DNA of 64,000 nucleotides from Mucor racemosus (lineage: Eukaryota; Mucoromycota; Mucoromycetes; Mucorales; Mucoraceae): positions 124,001 through 188,000 of the forward strand of contig JAPEHQ010000012.1 in NCBI GenBank assembly GCA_027405735.1, in the 5' to 3' direction. The notes beneath the pieces are model-generated. The model ran no database searches. It saw only the letters and a program-made list of their open reading frames with translations, and was not told the origin of the DNA. Position numbers and translations under genes: made by a program. Within the stretch, counting starts at the first letter, position 1, and each line of letters starts with the position of its first letter. Shown here one piece after another: positions 34,141-44,559 of the stretch.

Positions 34141-35145
34141 AGCTTGAAACAAGTGGATAAAGTAGGATTTCACAAACAACGCATCGTATTACGGTTAACC
34201 GAGTTTGACTGCTTTAACGGGCCGTTTTTTATGCAAACTCGAATGAGGGTATTCGAGTTTCTTCTTTTCTTTTTTTGTTAGCTAAGCTCGAAAACAGGAT
34301 TGAAAAAATACTTCAAGTTATGAAACTGTCAAATATGCTATTATCAATTCATAATCCCATATTAACTTGACAAGGTTGCTATTAACAGCCTCCTTAAGGC
34401 AAATCAATACTTGCTCCCACCCCGTTTTTTATCTGGGTTACAAAAGAACGGGCCGTTTTCCAACTCGAATCGAATGGCCGTTTCCGTTAAAACTCGATTC
34501 AAACTCGAATCGAAGCCCATTCCTAGGATAAAGTATCATAAATTCTTGAAAAAGTTCTCCAGTATTATAAAATCTCTTATTTTTAAGACTTACAAGGCCT
34601 ATAAGCGGAATATTAATTTCGAAAATTATTCTTGTCCAGATCATCAATTTTGACATTTTTTAATTTTTTTTTCTGATTTTGCAAATCTAGAGTTAATTAT
34701 ACTACCAATTATAAAAAAAAAAATATACACATATACCAAATTTAGCGCTCTATTTTCTCAATTAAAAACAACAAAAAGTTTTATTGCAAAATGTTACATG
34801 AAAATCCTTTAATCAAAAATCCGTTTTTGGGCCAAAAGTACAAAGTTTCATTACTTAACATTTAATATTAAGCTTTCATAAAATGTGTATTAGTCATGGC
34901 TACAATTTTCTCTCACAATGTAGTATATTTAAACGTTGATTTTGGTATCAAAATTTGATTTTTCTGTTTTTTGATCAAAATCATGGGTGTTGGTAAGGAT
35001 AAAATGAGTTCCCGAAAATGTCTGCTACAAAGTCTGAATTTTCAGACTATACATGTTAAAGTATAAGAAAAGTTGAGGAAAAAAAACACTTTTTTATTTA
35101 AAACTTAGATATACCATAGTATAAGAGACTTAGCAATTCAACCTT
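34141..35145 (+). repeat. Repeat family A, copy 3, interrupted by a MITE-like insertion
   Basis: Matches copies 1, 2 and 4 from AGCTTGAAACAAGTGG to TTCAACCTT. Its 1005 bp exceed the usual size by the 361-bp insert plus a 10-bp duplicate; without them it is 634 bp. In this copy it is followed directly by a trace of D and then repeat E. Confidence 0.82.
34165..34525. mobile_element. MITE-like insertion, 361 bp, with 10-bp target duplication
   Basis: The insert is flanked by an exact 10-bp direct repeat, GGATAAAGTA, at 34155-34164 and 34526-34535. Repeat A copies 1, 2 and 4 show the site without the insert. Inside, the phrases AACGGGCCGTTTT (or its complement) and CGAGTTTGA occur on both halves in opposite orientation, giving partial fold-back potential. 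A 9-10 bp duplication is typical of Mutator-like elements, so a nonautonomous MULE derivative is plausible. Clear terminal inverted repeats are not obvious. Confidence 0.75.
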
Positions 35146-35152
35146 GCTATGC

Positions 35153-35345
35153 TCTGCAGTAAAATTACATACTAAAAACGCTTGAAAATAATAAAACAAC
35201 TTGAATACCAAGTGTCGCTCATAAAATATAATGCCACTTGAAATGTGAACAACACAAATAAACAAACGCTGCAATTGAACACAATAACAAATGCATGCTA
35301 AAAATATGAAATACCTTTTTTGAACCATACATGTCATGTAGATGA
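35153..35345 (+). repeat. Repeat family E, copy 1
   Basis: About 195 bp matching 36404-36597 directly, from CTGCAGTAAAATTACATACT to TTTTTTGAACCATACATG. Noncoding. Confidence 0.8.
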
Positions 35346-35879
35346 TAGCACGCTTGATCACGGTGCACTCAATTACACAAATGACATAGTATATATCAAA
35401 ACGGGATTCTATCCAAATCAATAATAATAATAAACAAAGATATCAATTTAGTCAACTGCTCATCTATATTGAAGTTGCACTATCAATATAAATAAGATTC
35501 AAGCATATAAAAACTACCCCTTGAAAATCAAGGTTACATAAATTAGATATAACAGAAATAAAGAAAACAACCGTTTCCCAAAAGGTCGATATTGTCACAC
35601 TTGACATCAATCCCTTATGCTCAGTGGTCTACATGATTTACCCCTTAAAATATCAAATCAATAACAATGTACTCAAAACTAGAAGATACTAAATATACAT
35701 CCATTCAAGTCTGATGGCATCCGAGGTCTCCAAATTACTATAAATACCCTCATACTTTTTCAATTATGTTAAATCTTCAGAAATCTTTTGTAATAAAAAC
35801 TTTAGCTGATTATAATTGTATTTCTACTACTGCTTTTATTTTTAATTTTTTTTTATTATAGTAAACAACTTCTTTATTT

Positions 35880-36403
35880 ACTGCATGCTCAATTACGGTG
35901 TCTTTCTACGAGCTTGCTTTTGAAATTTCGTAATGAATGTATGATATGATAGACGGGTTTTCTTGTAAGACAAAATGTATGTTTCTATGATAACAGATAT
36001 TGCTTATTTTGTTTACTTTATGGTTCATGCGTTTTGATACTGCTTTTACATAGGCTGAAATGAGTAATTTAGCAGGGTTTTAATTGCGTTAAATAATAAT
36101 GTAAAGACTTGAAAATCCTTTTCTACGTGTGTTGTTTCTCTATTTTTGTTTTCATCTTCCAAGGATATATTGACCGTTTGATAAGGCATATCAGACTATC
36201 AAGCTGGTATTCTTTTCTTTTATCTGAATACGCATTCTAACAACATAAGAAACTAATAATGTTTTTAATATATGTAGCAGTCTATCTTAAAGACTAATAT
36301 TTTCATTTAACCGCATTTTAAGATCAAATATCATTATTTACTACTGTATTGTTTAACATGTTTCTTGATTACGAGATCAAATCGAAGGCAATGATATTTA
36401 TAT
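35880..36403 (+). repeat. Repeat family D, direct partial copy 3
   Basis: Matches the first 530 bp or so of the D copy at 38260-39690, including GGATATATTGACCGTTTGAT and the ACTACTGTATTGTT phrase. It is followed by repeat E rather than by the rest of D. Confidence 0.78.
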
Positions 36404-36597
36404 CTGCAGTGGAATTACATACTAAAAACTCTTGATAAAAATAAAACAACTTAAATTCTAAGTGTCTCTCATAAGATATGATGTCACTTGAAATGTGAAC
36501 AACAATAATAAACAAACACTTCAATTGAACACAATAACAAACGCATGCTAAAAATATGAAATATCTTTTTTGAACCATACATGCCGTGTGTTCTATT
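36404..36597 (+). repeat. Repeat family E, copy 2
   Basis: Direct partner of 35153-35345; it begins CTGCAGTGGAATTACATACT. It lies between a partial D and a full B block. Noncoding. Confidence 0.8.
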
Positions 36598-36603
36598 CCA
36601 CCT

Positions 36604-37619
36604 ACTAGTATCATACATTATCACCTTCTACAGTATCAATACATCTTACAATCTATTGACTACGACATGTATTGAAGTGCAAGGCTTGATATCGGATATA
36701 AGAAACTCCTAGCGTATCAAGTTTAATCCAGTAATAACCAAGAACGCTTTGACCTCAATTATGACACCATATTATTTCATCCCATCGGTTAATCAATCAA
36801 GTAGCTATTAAATCAATCCCCAAACATATTTAGCGCAGCGTTGAAACAAGACAACTCACAAGCTCTGCAAGAACGGTTAAATTATGATTGATCCATTTCA
36901 ATCCATAGATTACTATCAAACAAATCTAATGATTTAATAGTGCCTTAAATAACATCTCAGGATCTCAATGTCAAATCAATATAAAAGGCGATACTTTTAT
37001 ATCTAAATAAAAGATAACTTGTTTTTATTATACAGTTGAAGAACTGATTTATTAATCATTCTTTTCCAAACCTAGTCATTTTGTTCCATCATCTACGTTA
37101 TATTAATGCTTTTTTGGTCTAAAATCGATATCTACCTGCAGAAAAATTGGTAGTTATAAAAGTATGTATAGTATTAACTTGATTTGAATAAATGAATGAA
37201 TAAACTCATGTTAGTCTATTTAGTTTCTTCTAAAAAGCATTTATTTCTATTTAGTGGCCAACAGCTAAGAAGAGGAAAACAAGATGTTGTCTTGTATATC
37301 ACTACCAACTATCAAAGGTGCACCATAATTATTACTTATTATTAGCTCGTTATTAATAATTGATTTTACTAATAAATCAATTTTTATAGGTAAAAAGTAA
37401 GTTTGTTCTGGCAAAGCATTGAATAAATTGGTTTGGGACAAAGAGGGTAAAAAGATGGCAATAGGTTCCAGTGATGGCCATGTTTATGTTTATAATATTG
37501 GAGAGGTAAGACTAAAACTCAATGTAAATCACCTCTAGCGCAATAATTATAAAGTAAGACTATATTATCATCAAATAAACTATCACAGAATATTCACATG
37601 TCCAATGATTTACCGCAAT
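36604..37619 (+). repeat. Repeat family B, copy 3, carrying a dynein fragment
   Basis: The direct-orientation copy of the block seen inverted at 8495-9469 and in part at 13226-13444. It starts with CTAGTATCATACATTATCACC and ends next to repeat A at 37620. It contains the captured exon 37410-37505. Confidence 0.8.
37410..37505 (+). pseudogene. Captured exon fragment of dynein intermediate chain, copy 3, with splice donor retained
   Basis: The frame reads GKALNKLVWDKEGKKMAIG and SSDGHVYVYNIGE and stops exactly at a GAG|GTAAGA donor. Upstream is TTTTTATAG, an acceptor-like end about 20 bases before the matching exon sequence. Retained intron edges mean the piece was taken up as genomic DNA and not through a processed mRNA. 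There is no start codon and no rest of the gene. Confidence 0.83.
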
Positions 37620-38259
37620 AAGCTTGAATCAAGTGGATACAGCATCGTAAATTCTTGAAAAAGTTCTCAAGTATTATAAAATCTCTTATTTTTAAGACTT
37701 ACAAGGCCTATAAGCGGAATATTAATTTCAAAAATTATTCTTGTCCAGATCATCAATTTTGGCATTTTTTAATTTTTTTTTTCTAATTTTGCAATTCTAG
37801 AGTGAATTATACTACCAATTATAAAAAAAAAAAATATACACATATACCAAATTTAGCGCTCTATTTTCTCAATTAAAAACAACAAAAAGTTTTATTGCAA
37901 AATGTTACATGAAAATCCTTTAATCAAAAATCCGTTTTTGGGACAAAACTACAAATTTTCATTACTTAACATTTAATATTAAGCTTTTATAAAATGTGTA
38001 TTAGTTATGGCTACAATTTTCTCTCACAATGTAGTATATTTAAACGTTGATTTTGGTATCAAAATTTGATTTTTCTGTTTTTTGATCAAAATCATGAGTG
38101 TTGGTAAGGGTAAAATGAGTCCCCGAAAATGTTCGCTACAAATTCTGAGTTTTTAGACCGTATATGGTTAAATATAAGAAAAGTTGAAAGAAAACGCCTT
38201 TTTTATTTAAAACTTAGATATATACCATAGTATAAAAAGAGGCTTAGCCGTTCAATCTT
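37620..38259 (+). repeat. Repeat family A, copy 4 (640 bp, uninterrupted)
   Basis: An intact copy from AAGCTTGAATCAAGTGG to TTCAATCTT. It serves as the empty-site reference for both the LTR in copy 2 and the MITE-like insert in copy 3. Confidence 0.82.
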
Positions 38260-39690
38260 GCTATGCTCAATTACGGCGTCGCTCTATGGGCTCGCTTTTG
38301 CAATTTTTTAATGAATATATGATATGACAGACAGTTTTTCTAGTAGAAAAATGTATGTTTCTATGATAGCAGATATTGCCTATTTTACTTAGTTTATGGG
38401 CTGATGCGCTGTAATGCTGCTTTTACATTGGTTGAAATGTGCAATTTAGCAGGGTTTTAATTGAGCTAAATAATGTAAAGCCTTGAAAATCCTTTTCTAC
38501 GTGTGTTGTTTCTCTCTTTTTGTTTTCATCTTCCAAGGATATATTGACCGTTTGATAAAGCATATCAGACTATCAAGCTGGTATTCTTTTCTTTTATCTG
38601 AATATGCATGCTAACATAAGGGACTAATGTTTTTGATGTAGGTAGCAGTCGTTATATTAGAGGTTGACACTTTTATTTGTGATTAACTGCATTCTAAGAT
38701 CAAATAGCATTATTTACATACTACTGTATTGTTGGACGTATTTCTTGATTACCAGATCAAATCGAAGACATTATTGATATTTATATCTACTCGATAAAAA
38801 GCTAGAACTGGCTTCAAACTCAAGGAATGCTCCAGAAAAGTGATGAAATTTTAAATGATCTAGAATCACAAAAAAACAATGATCTAATGTCTTACCTAAT
38901 AACCATAGTCTTGATCGCAGCTATACTTGAAAACAAATCTTTTTATAGCTGACAATCGTAAACTAAAATGGTAAGTTTAAAAAAGGTTAATTTGTTTAAA
39001 TTTTATGAGTGATAAAGTAACATTTATAATCTTAGATATGTCTTGCATATAAATTTAAGCAGTAAGTGTTATTTAAGTTTATACTCGAGCAAAAACCATT
39101 GCTGCTGCAAACATTATAGCTATAAACATATTTACAAATGATGATAATCGTAAATACTCTGGCCCTTGCATTTATGTATTGCTCTACATCAACAATGCAT
39201 TGAATTGTATTGTTTATAGTATATAATGTATTGATAAAATCGAATGTAATTTGAAAATCCATTCCAGTAGGAATTTCAATGGAATTTTGAGAACGGTGTT
39301 GTATCAGAATCTAGATATAGTGCTACAGTAGTTGTATTATCAGGATATTGTTATTGTTACACCATTAATAGCTGTTGTATCACTTGATAATCTCTTCTAT
39401 ATATAATCTCATTCTCTACATTGAATAAAACCTCACCTTCTACTCTTGTCTAATTCTTATTAGTTTTGGTAAAACAAACGGTACGATGCTCATGTACAAA
39501 CCAATTTGGTGTGCTCATACAATCAGTTCATTATGCTAATGGTCAGATTTTGTTATTATGCACAAATAGGGATAATGATATGCTTATTGGTAATTCTACT
39601 ATTATGCACATATGGGATTAATGTTATGCACACGGACAGAACCTATAATTCTGTACATGCAGGCTTAATGTTGTGCTCCTGTGCAGTTTC
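38260..39690 (+). repeat. Repeat family D, direct copy 4, interrupted by a solo LTR
   Basis: The direct-orientation counterpart of 11160-12322. It runs from GCTATGCTCAATTACGGCG to about 39690, where similarity to the other copy fades (TTGTGCTCCTGTGCAG). It holds the 180-bp LTR at 39297-39476. Confidence 0.75.
39297..39476. mobile_element. Solo LTR of a second family, 180 bp, with 5-bp target duplication AACGG
   Basis: Begins TGTTGTATCAG and ends GGTAAAACA. It is flanked by AACGG at 39292-39296 and 39477-39481. The other D copy (near 11365-11375) passes from the left flank to the right flank without it, although the empty site there has diverged. A TATATAA box and an AATAAA-type signal lie inside in the expected order for an LTR promoter and poly(A) region. 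TGTTG...CA ends are common in Ty1/copia LTRs. No internal domain remains. Confidence 0.82.
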
Positions 39691-39715
39691 TTTTGTTGTG
39701 GCCATGTGCATCTTT

Positions 39716-39826
39716 GTTGTAAATGCATATAATAAAGAAAGATGAGTACGCGAGAATTGGTCAATCTTTATTAAATATAAAAACGAGATGGGGAAATCAA
39801 ATGAAGGGTGAATGTATACTGCCATT
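39716..39826 (+). repeat. Direct repeat G, copy 2
   Basis: Partner of 32935-33048, with the shared phrase AGAATTGGTCAATCTTTATT. Noncoding. Confidence 0.8.
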
Positions 39827-40519
39827 TATATTTGATTTAAGGATTGCTTACACACCTGTCTAGAACAGTGTTCTCATACTAAATTTTAGTGTCAATCGTC
39901 GCTTATGCTAATGTAATTATATTCAGATATAGATAATCAGTCTAAAGTCTTTAGTTGCTCTTGGCAACACTAATTATTAATATTCCTTATTTTCTATCCT
40001 TTATTGTAAGTCTAGATTATCAGAACTTAGCTTATTATGTGATTATCAGGGTAATCATTTACAGTAGTGTTTATATGACACATATGCTAAATATGTTAAG
40101 GCATAGTTTATTGTCATATTTAGACTACGATTTCAGGTACATTTATATATGCAAATATATACAACATTTATTACTAGAAACGCTAATGGTAAAAGAAAGC
40201 ACCAAGAACTTTTAAGTCTTGGTTTAAAAGACTCTTCATAAGAATTACATTTCAATATGAGTTAGAAATGAAATTGGCTTGAACATTGGCTGTTTAATAT
40301 CCTCAAAAACCGACAGCCTAAACGAAGAACGATATTTTTAAAATTATTCTCCCAGCCAACTTTTTAAATGTTTTACACTTTTTCTTTTTTATCTCAACGT
40401 TTCAACTATAAAAGATATCGTCTCAACATAATTTTAAAAGAGTTTTATGGTCTAATTTTTTGATCTCAATAGTTTTCTTAAATCGTCTCAACTTATTTCA
40501 AAATCGTGTCACTAACACC
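39827..40519. other. Interior of the inverted-repeat structure, right part
   Basis: AT-rich DNA without a supported gene. From about 40430 phrases such as AAAATCGTCTCAAC and AAATCGTGTCAC repeat weakly. Confidence 0.45.
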
Positions 40520-41792
40520 GGAGTATGCCCTTTTTCTATAATAACTAACCTCATCATACTAAACTCTTCTTAGGATATACTTCGGAGACCACAAAATAGA
40601 TATGAATGAGTCGCATTATGCTAGATATTTCTGAATTCATGTTATATCTCATGAAAGGCTCAAAAACACGTAAAATCTACTGCTTTTCCCTTGTTGAAAA
40701 CTGGGTCATATTGTTCATCCCTGCTTAACTTTTTTTTCACTAAATAACACCAAGAAAAAAATATATGCCAATGTATCTGAAATGCTCACCTTCAATTCAA
40801 AAACAAGTATCCAGAAATGTCCTATTTTTTACAGTTGATATTAATGTTTCAGCGCTAATATTTCAGATTTTTACGCGTATTCCACTGCTAAAAAATTGAA
40901 AACTTTGAGACTTCATACCTCTAGAAATAATTAAGTTATACTAACATTCTCTAATAATAAAACTTACTTGTTTTGAAGTTCTCTATAACATATTTAAATA
41001 TAAAAAAATTATGAGCACTTTTATTTTTTTTTTTGCATTTTTTTGGTATTTTTGTGGTAGATTTCAAAATATTTGTTAAATTGAGCAACGATTTTTTTAC
41101 ATTCGCGTCATTATGCTCATTGAGATCTCTCGGACCCAATTTAGTTTTTTTTAAAATATCAATTTCTCGTGGAGATATTCTCGAAAATGTGTACAAAAAG
41201 ATACCTTCATTTCTAGCTTCCAGTTTCCCCTTGTATACCCTCATCCCAAATTCTGAATTTGAAAAAAAAATTTGACAAAAATTTCGTTTTCTACATGAAA
41301 AATGCAGCTAGAAGGTTCAACAATAGCTCAATCGATAGATACTTTGTTTGCGCATTATTTCAATTACTTATATCTAAAATATTTGTATAAAACTAATATA
41401 TATCGTCAAAAAACCTCTAAATTTTCGATTGTATTTTACTCAACGTTTAATATAAAACGTTTGTCTGGATTTTATTTAGCTGGATGCAGAATTTAAAGCT
41501 AAACAAAAACCATTTAATACGCAACGTCTACTTACTTTGCAGTTCGTGAGCTATTAAACAATTTTGTCTTTTGAATTGTTTTCTGGTCGATTTGACAACA
41601 CATTGATTTTCGAACTCAGGTGTCAAAGGTTTTAAGCTGTGGTATGAACTTTTATTTTGATTATCTCGGCGAAAAATCATTATTTTTCGCTGAAACAAAA
41701 AATGCAGAGTAGCTTTTAGTTAGATTTATCTTGTGAATACAAAAAACTAACATCTTAATTTAGGCGCTCAATTTTTTACAACCGATTTTAGG
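40520..41792 (-). repeat. Right arm of the large inverted repeat (about 1.27 kb)
   Basis: The reverse complement of 30743-32010. The outer end is ..CAACCGATTTTAGG at 41792. I found no convincing target duplication at the outer ends: CACCGT lies to the left and CTTACT to the right. Either this is not a simple transposon end, or one side has been trimmed. Confidence 0.85.
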
Positions 41793-42468
41793 CTTACTGG
41801 GGCGGCATCTGCAGCTGTTGATAAGGGCTAATGGTGGCAGTATCATTAAGACAGTTAACAAGTAATAGCTTGTTCTCGCCTTTTTCGTGTCAAATATATT
41901 TCATTTGCTTAAAAGAATAGCAAGCGTATGGCTAACAGGAAATTATTTCAATATTATCTCGCTAAGACCTCTCAACTACAAGCTTAGCTGAAGAAGTAAA
42001 TCTGTTGAAAATTATATGATAATATCACCATTTGTTTGATCTTGTGTAATGGCACATATAAATGTTCTTAATGGATCACATTGTTTATTGATCTTTGCAG
42101 TTTGAGCAATGGTTTACAATCAATTATAATAATAATAAACGATGATGAACCAGAACACACAAATTTGAAAAGCCCATATCCTTAGAGGCGGCGGTTGAGC
42201 ACATTGCCTTCATTGATTATGTGGGTCAATAATAAAGACTAGTGCTAAATAATGACCTAGGCTAGTTTAAAGCAGTAAAAAAATTATTCCTAGCGTCGAT
42301 CCTATTATAGTATTCAATAAAGACAGAAATAATCTGTTCACAACTTGCCCCACTTGAATCGCCACCTCTGCTTCTGTGACGTTTAAAACTGCAGCATGAA
42401 AGAAATGAATAAAAAATTCCAAAATGTCCAAATAAAAAGTTTTTTTTCGAATCATTTAGATAATAAAA
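41793..42468. other. Promoter-side intergenic DNA before the NUFIP1-like gene
   Basis: No gene seen. It holds the presumed promoter and 5' leader of the gene at 42469, including a T run just upstream (42438-42447). Confidence 0.5.
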
Positions 42469-44078
42469 ATGGATGGCAATAACAATAACAATACACCACA
42501 ATACCCATATGATCCATATTACTATTCACAATACTATACCAATTATTCACAACAACAGCAACAGCAACAACAGCAGCAGCATCATGTTCCACAAGGAGAT
42601 CCCTCAGCAGCATTATCCACCATGGTATATCAGTTACAACAACAGACACAACAAAGACAAGCTATGGGAGCTTTAGCTGCAGCTTCAATCTCTTCTGTTC
42701 TCGGAAACAGCCGCCAACAGGAACAATATCCACCTGTAGAATACTATGCTGATTATTATGCTGTGCATGATCAACGGTCTATGATAAATTACAATGACAT
42801 AACTCAGGCAGGCGCTACTGCTGCCAATACTACCGCATCTGGTAATACCTCCTCGTCTGTTACAACTGAAACAGCTAACGAGAACGATCCTTCAGCCAAA
42901 AAGTATGTAAATTTAGTTATATATAATGTTTTGAATGACTTTAACATGTCAATTAGGCCCAAGTTTTGTTGTAATCGATGGTTGAAAAGTGCAATTGCAG
43001 TTGCACAACATGAAAAACTTCATATACAATGTCCTAGTTGTGATCATATGTGTCTTAAATCGGCATTGCAAGAGCATGAAGAGATTGCTCATGGAAAAGA
43101 AAAGAAGGAAACGAATAAAAAGCCGTAAGTTTGACTAATTTTGACATGTCACCACCCTAATTCTAAAAGCTCTTATTATATAGATCTCGACCTGACGGTG
43201 TAATTCCTCCAAATGCACCTAGAATTGATACACCCGAGGAATTGGAAGCATGGATTGCTGCTAGAAAGAAGAATTGGCCCAGTAAAGACAATATTGTCAG
43301 AAAGGATCAGGAAAATGCAGAAAAAGAAGCTCGTGGAGAATTACCATTAAATAGAAAGCGTAAATCAAACGATAAAAACAACAACAATAAGCAGCAAAAG
43401 AAGAAGAGTAAACCTGAAGAATCATCATTAGTTGCAGCTCAATACGACTCTAACTCTGATTCAGATGATTTAATGGATCCAGAAAAAGATGCGATTTCAT
43501 CAAAAGATCCTTCAGCTATGGGAAAAATCTTGTTACCTGAAGATAGACCTAAAAGAAGATGTAAATATTTCATGATGGGCAATTGTAAACGAGGTGATGA
43601 ATGTGGATTTTCTCATGAAAAACCAGAACCTAAGCCTAAGCAACCAAAACAACCGAGAAATGCTCCAGTATTTAAAAAGAGGCCTAATTTATTATTCAAG
43701 GCAAGTAGATTTAGAGTACGTATAGTCAAAAATCTAACTTTCTTTGTTTAATAGTTGTTGGAAAAGGATATCAAGCAAGAAAAAAGTGTTATATTACAAT
43801 GTTTACGATACATTGCAGATGAGAAGTTTTTTGGAAAAGGAGATCAGCAGCCTATTAATGTGCAAATGAAGGCTGCAGCTATCACAGAAACAGATGTGGC
43901 GGTAGTTGCGGAAGAAAAAGTGATGGAAGATTCCAAGGATACTTCAGAAGTTACAAGCAGCGTAAATGAGACGACTTCTCACATTGTGGAACAATCAAAC
44001 GAGGCTATAATAGCCGGAGAAAGTGATGTTTCCGAGATCCAACCTGTTGCTAATGATGATGTTGTTGCTTTAGAATAG
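42469..44078 (+). CDS. NUFIP1/Rsa1-like protein with C2H2 and CCCH zinc fingers
   Basis: Four exons (42469-42902, 42957-43124, 43184-43700, 43755-44078) give 480 residues. The N-terminus is Asn/Gln/Tyr-rich. Next is a C2H2 finger, CPSCDHMCLKSALQEHEEIAH. A NUFIP1 domain follows (PPNAPRIDTPEELEAWIAAR, then KKNWPSKDNIVRK), then a Lys-rich linker and a C-x7-C-x5-C-x3-H finger (RCKYFMMGNCKRGDECGFSH). The end holds LLEKDIKQEKSVILQCLRYI. NUFIP1/Rsa1 proteins help assemble box C/D snoRNPs with the R2TP-HSP90 machinery in the nucleus. The first intron is 54 bp, a multiple of three, and is translated if not spliced. The third is best read as a GC-AG intron (AAG|GCAAGT); a 39-bp GT-AG alternative starting at 43716 also keeps frame. 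Confidence 0.8.
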
Positions 44079-44559
44079 TGGTAATGATCGCATGCAATTT
44101 AATAGAGAATATGTACATAAAAGTGAAATAAAATATGCGAAGACGCCTTTACAAAGATTAGCTGTTTATAGTATTTTAATACAGATATGAAACAAATAAA
44201 AATACAGTAATGTACTTGACATGTTAGAAAATGATTTATCAACCTTAGATTTCATTTAGCTACTGGAGAGCACCCATCAAAATCCTTTAGAGGCGGTGCA
44301 TCTGCAGCTTCTGGTTTTTTTTTCAGCACCAGAAAAGTTGTAAAAAGGGGTTGATATCATGCGATTATTTTTGTGGGCACTTTTGATCCATAATGAAAAA
44401 AAGAGGTGATTTCAAGCAGCAGTTTATAACCAATCATTTGTACTAGAGTTTCTATGTGGAGCAGCATAATCGGCGTATATATATAGAAACAAATGGATCG
44501 TATCGATCTTTCGGTTTCCTTTCTTTTTTGTTTAATAACAAAACTTTATATACGAATAA
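44079..44559. other. Intergenic region between tandem genes
   Basis: No gene seen. It contains the 3' end of the zinc-finger gene and a TTTTTCTTTTTTG leader just before the next ATG. Confidence 0.55.

Noticed and set aside
35098..36614. Similar minus-strand frames at 35098-35421 and 36369-36614 as a conserved gene family
   Set aside because: Their similarity comes from repeat E. The frames differ in length, and the differences are spread over all codon positions.
30743..41792. A complete autonomous DNA transposon
   Set aside because: No transposase, no outer target duplication and no coding capacity could be found; only the inverted-repeat structure is supported.
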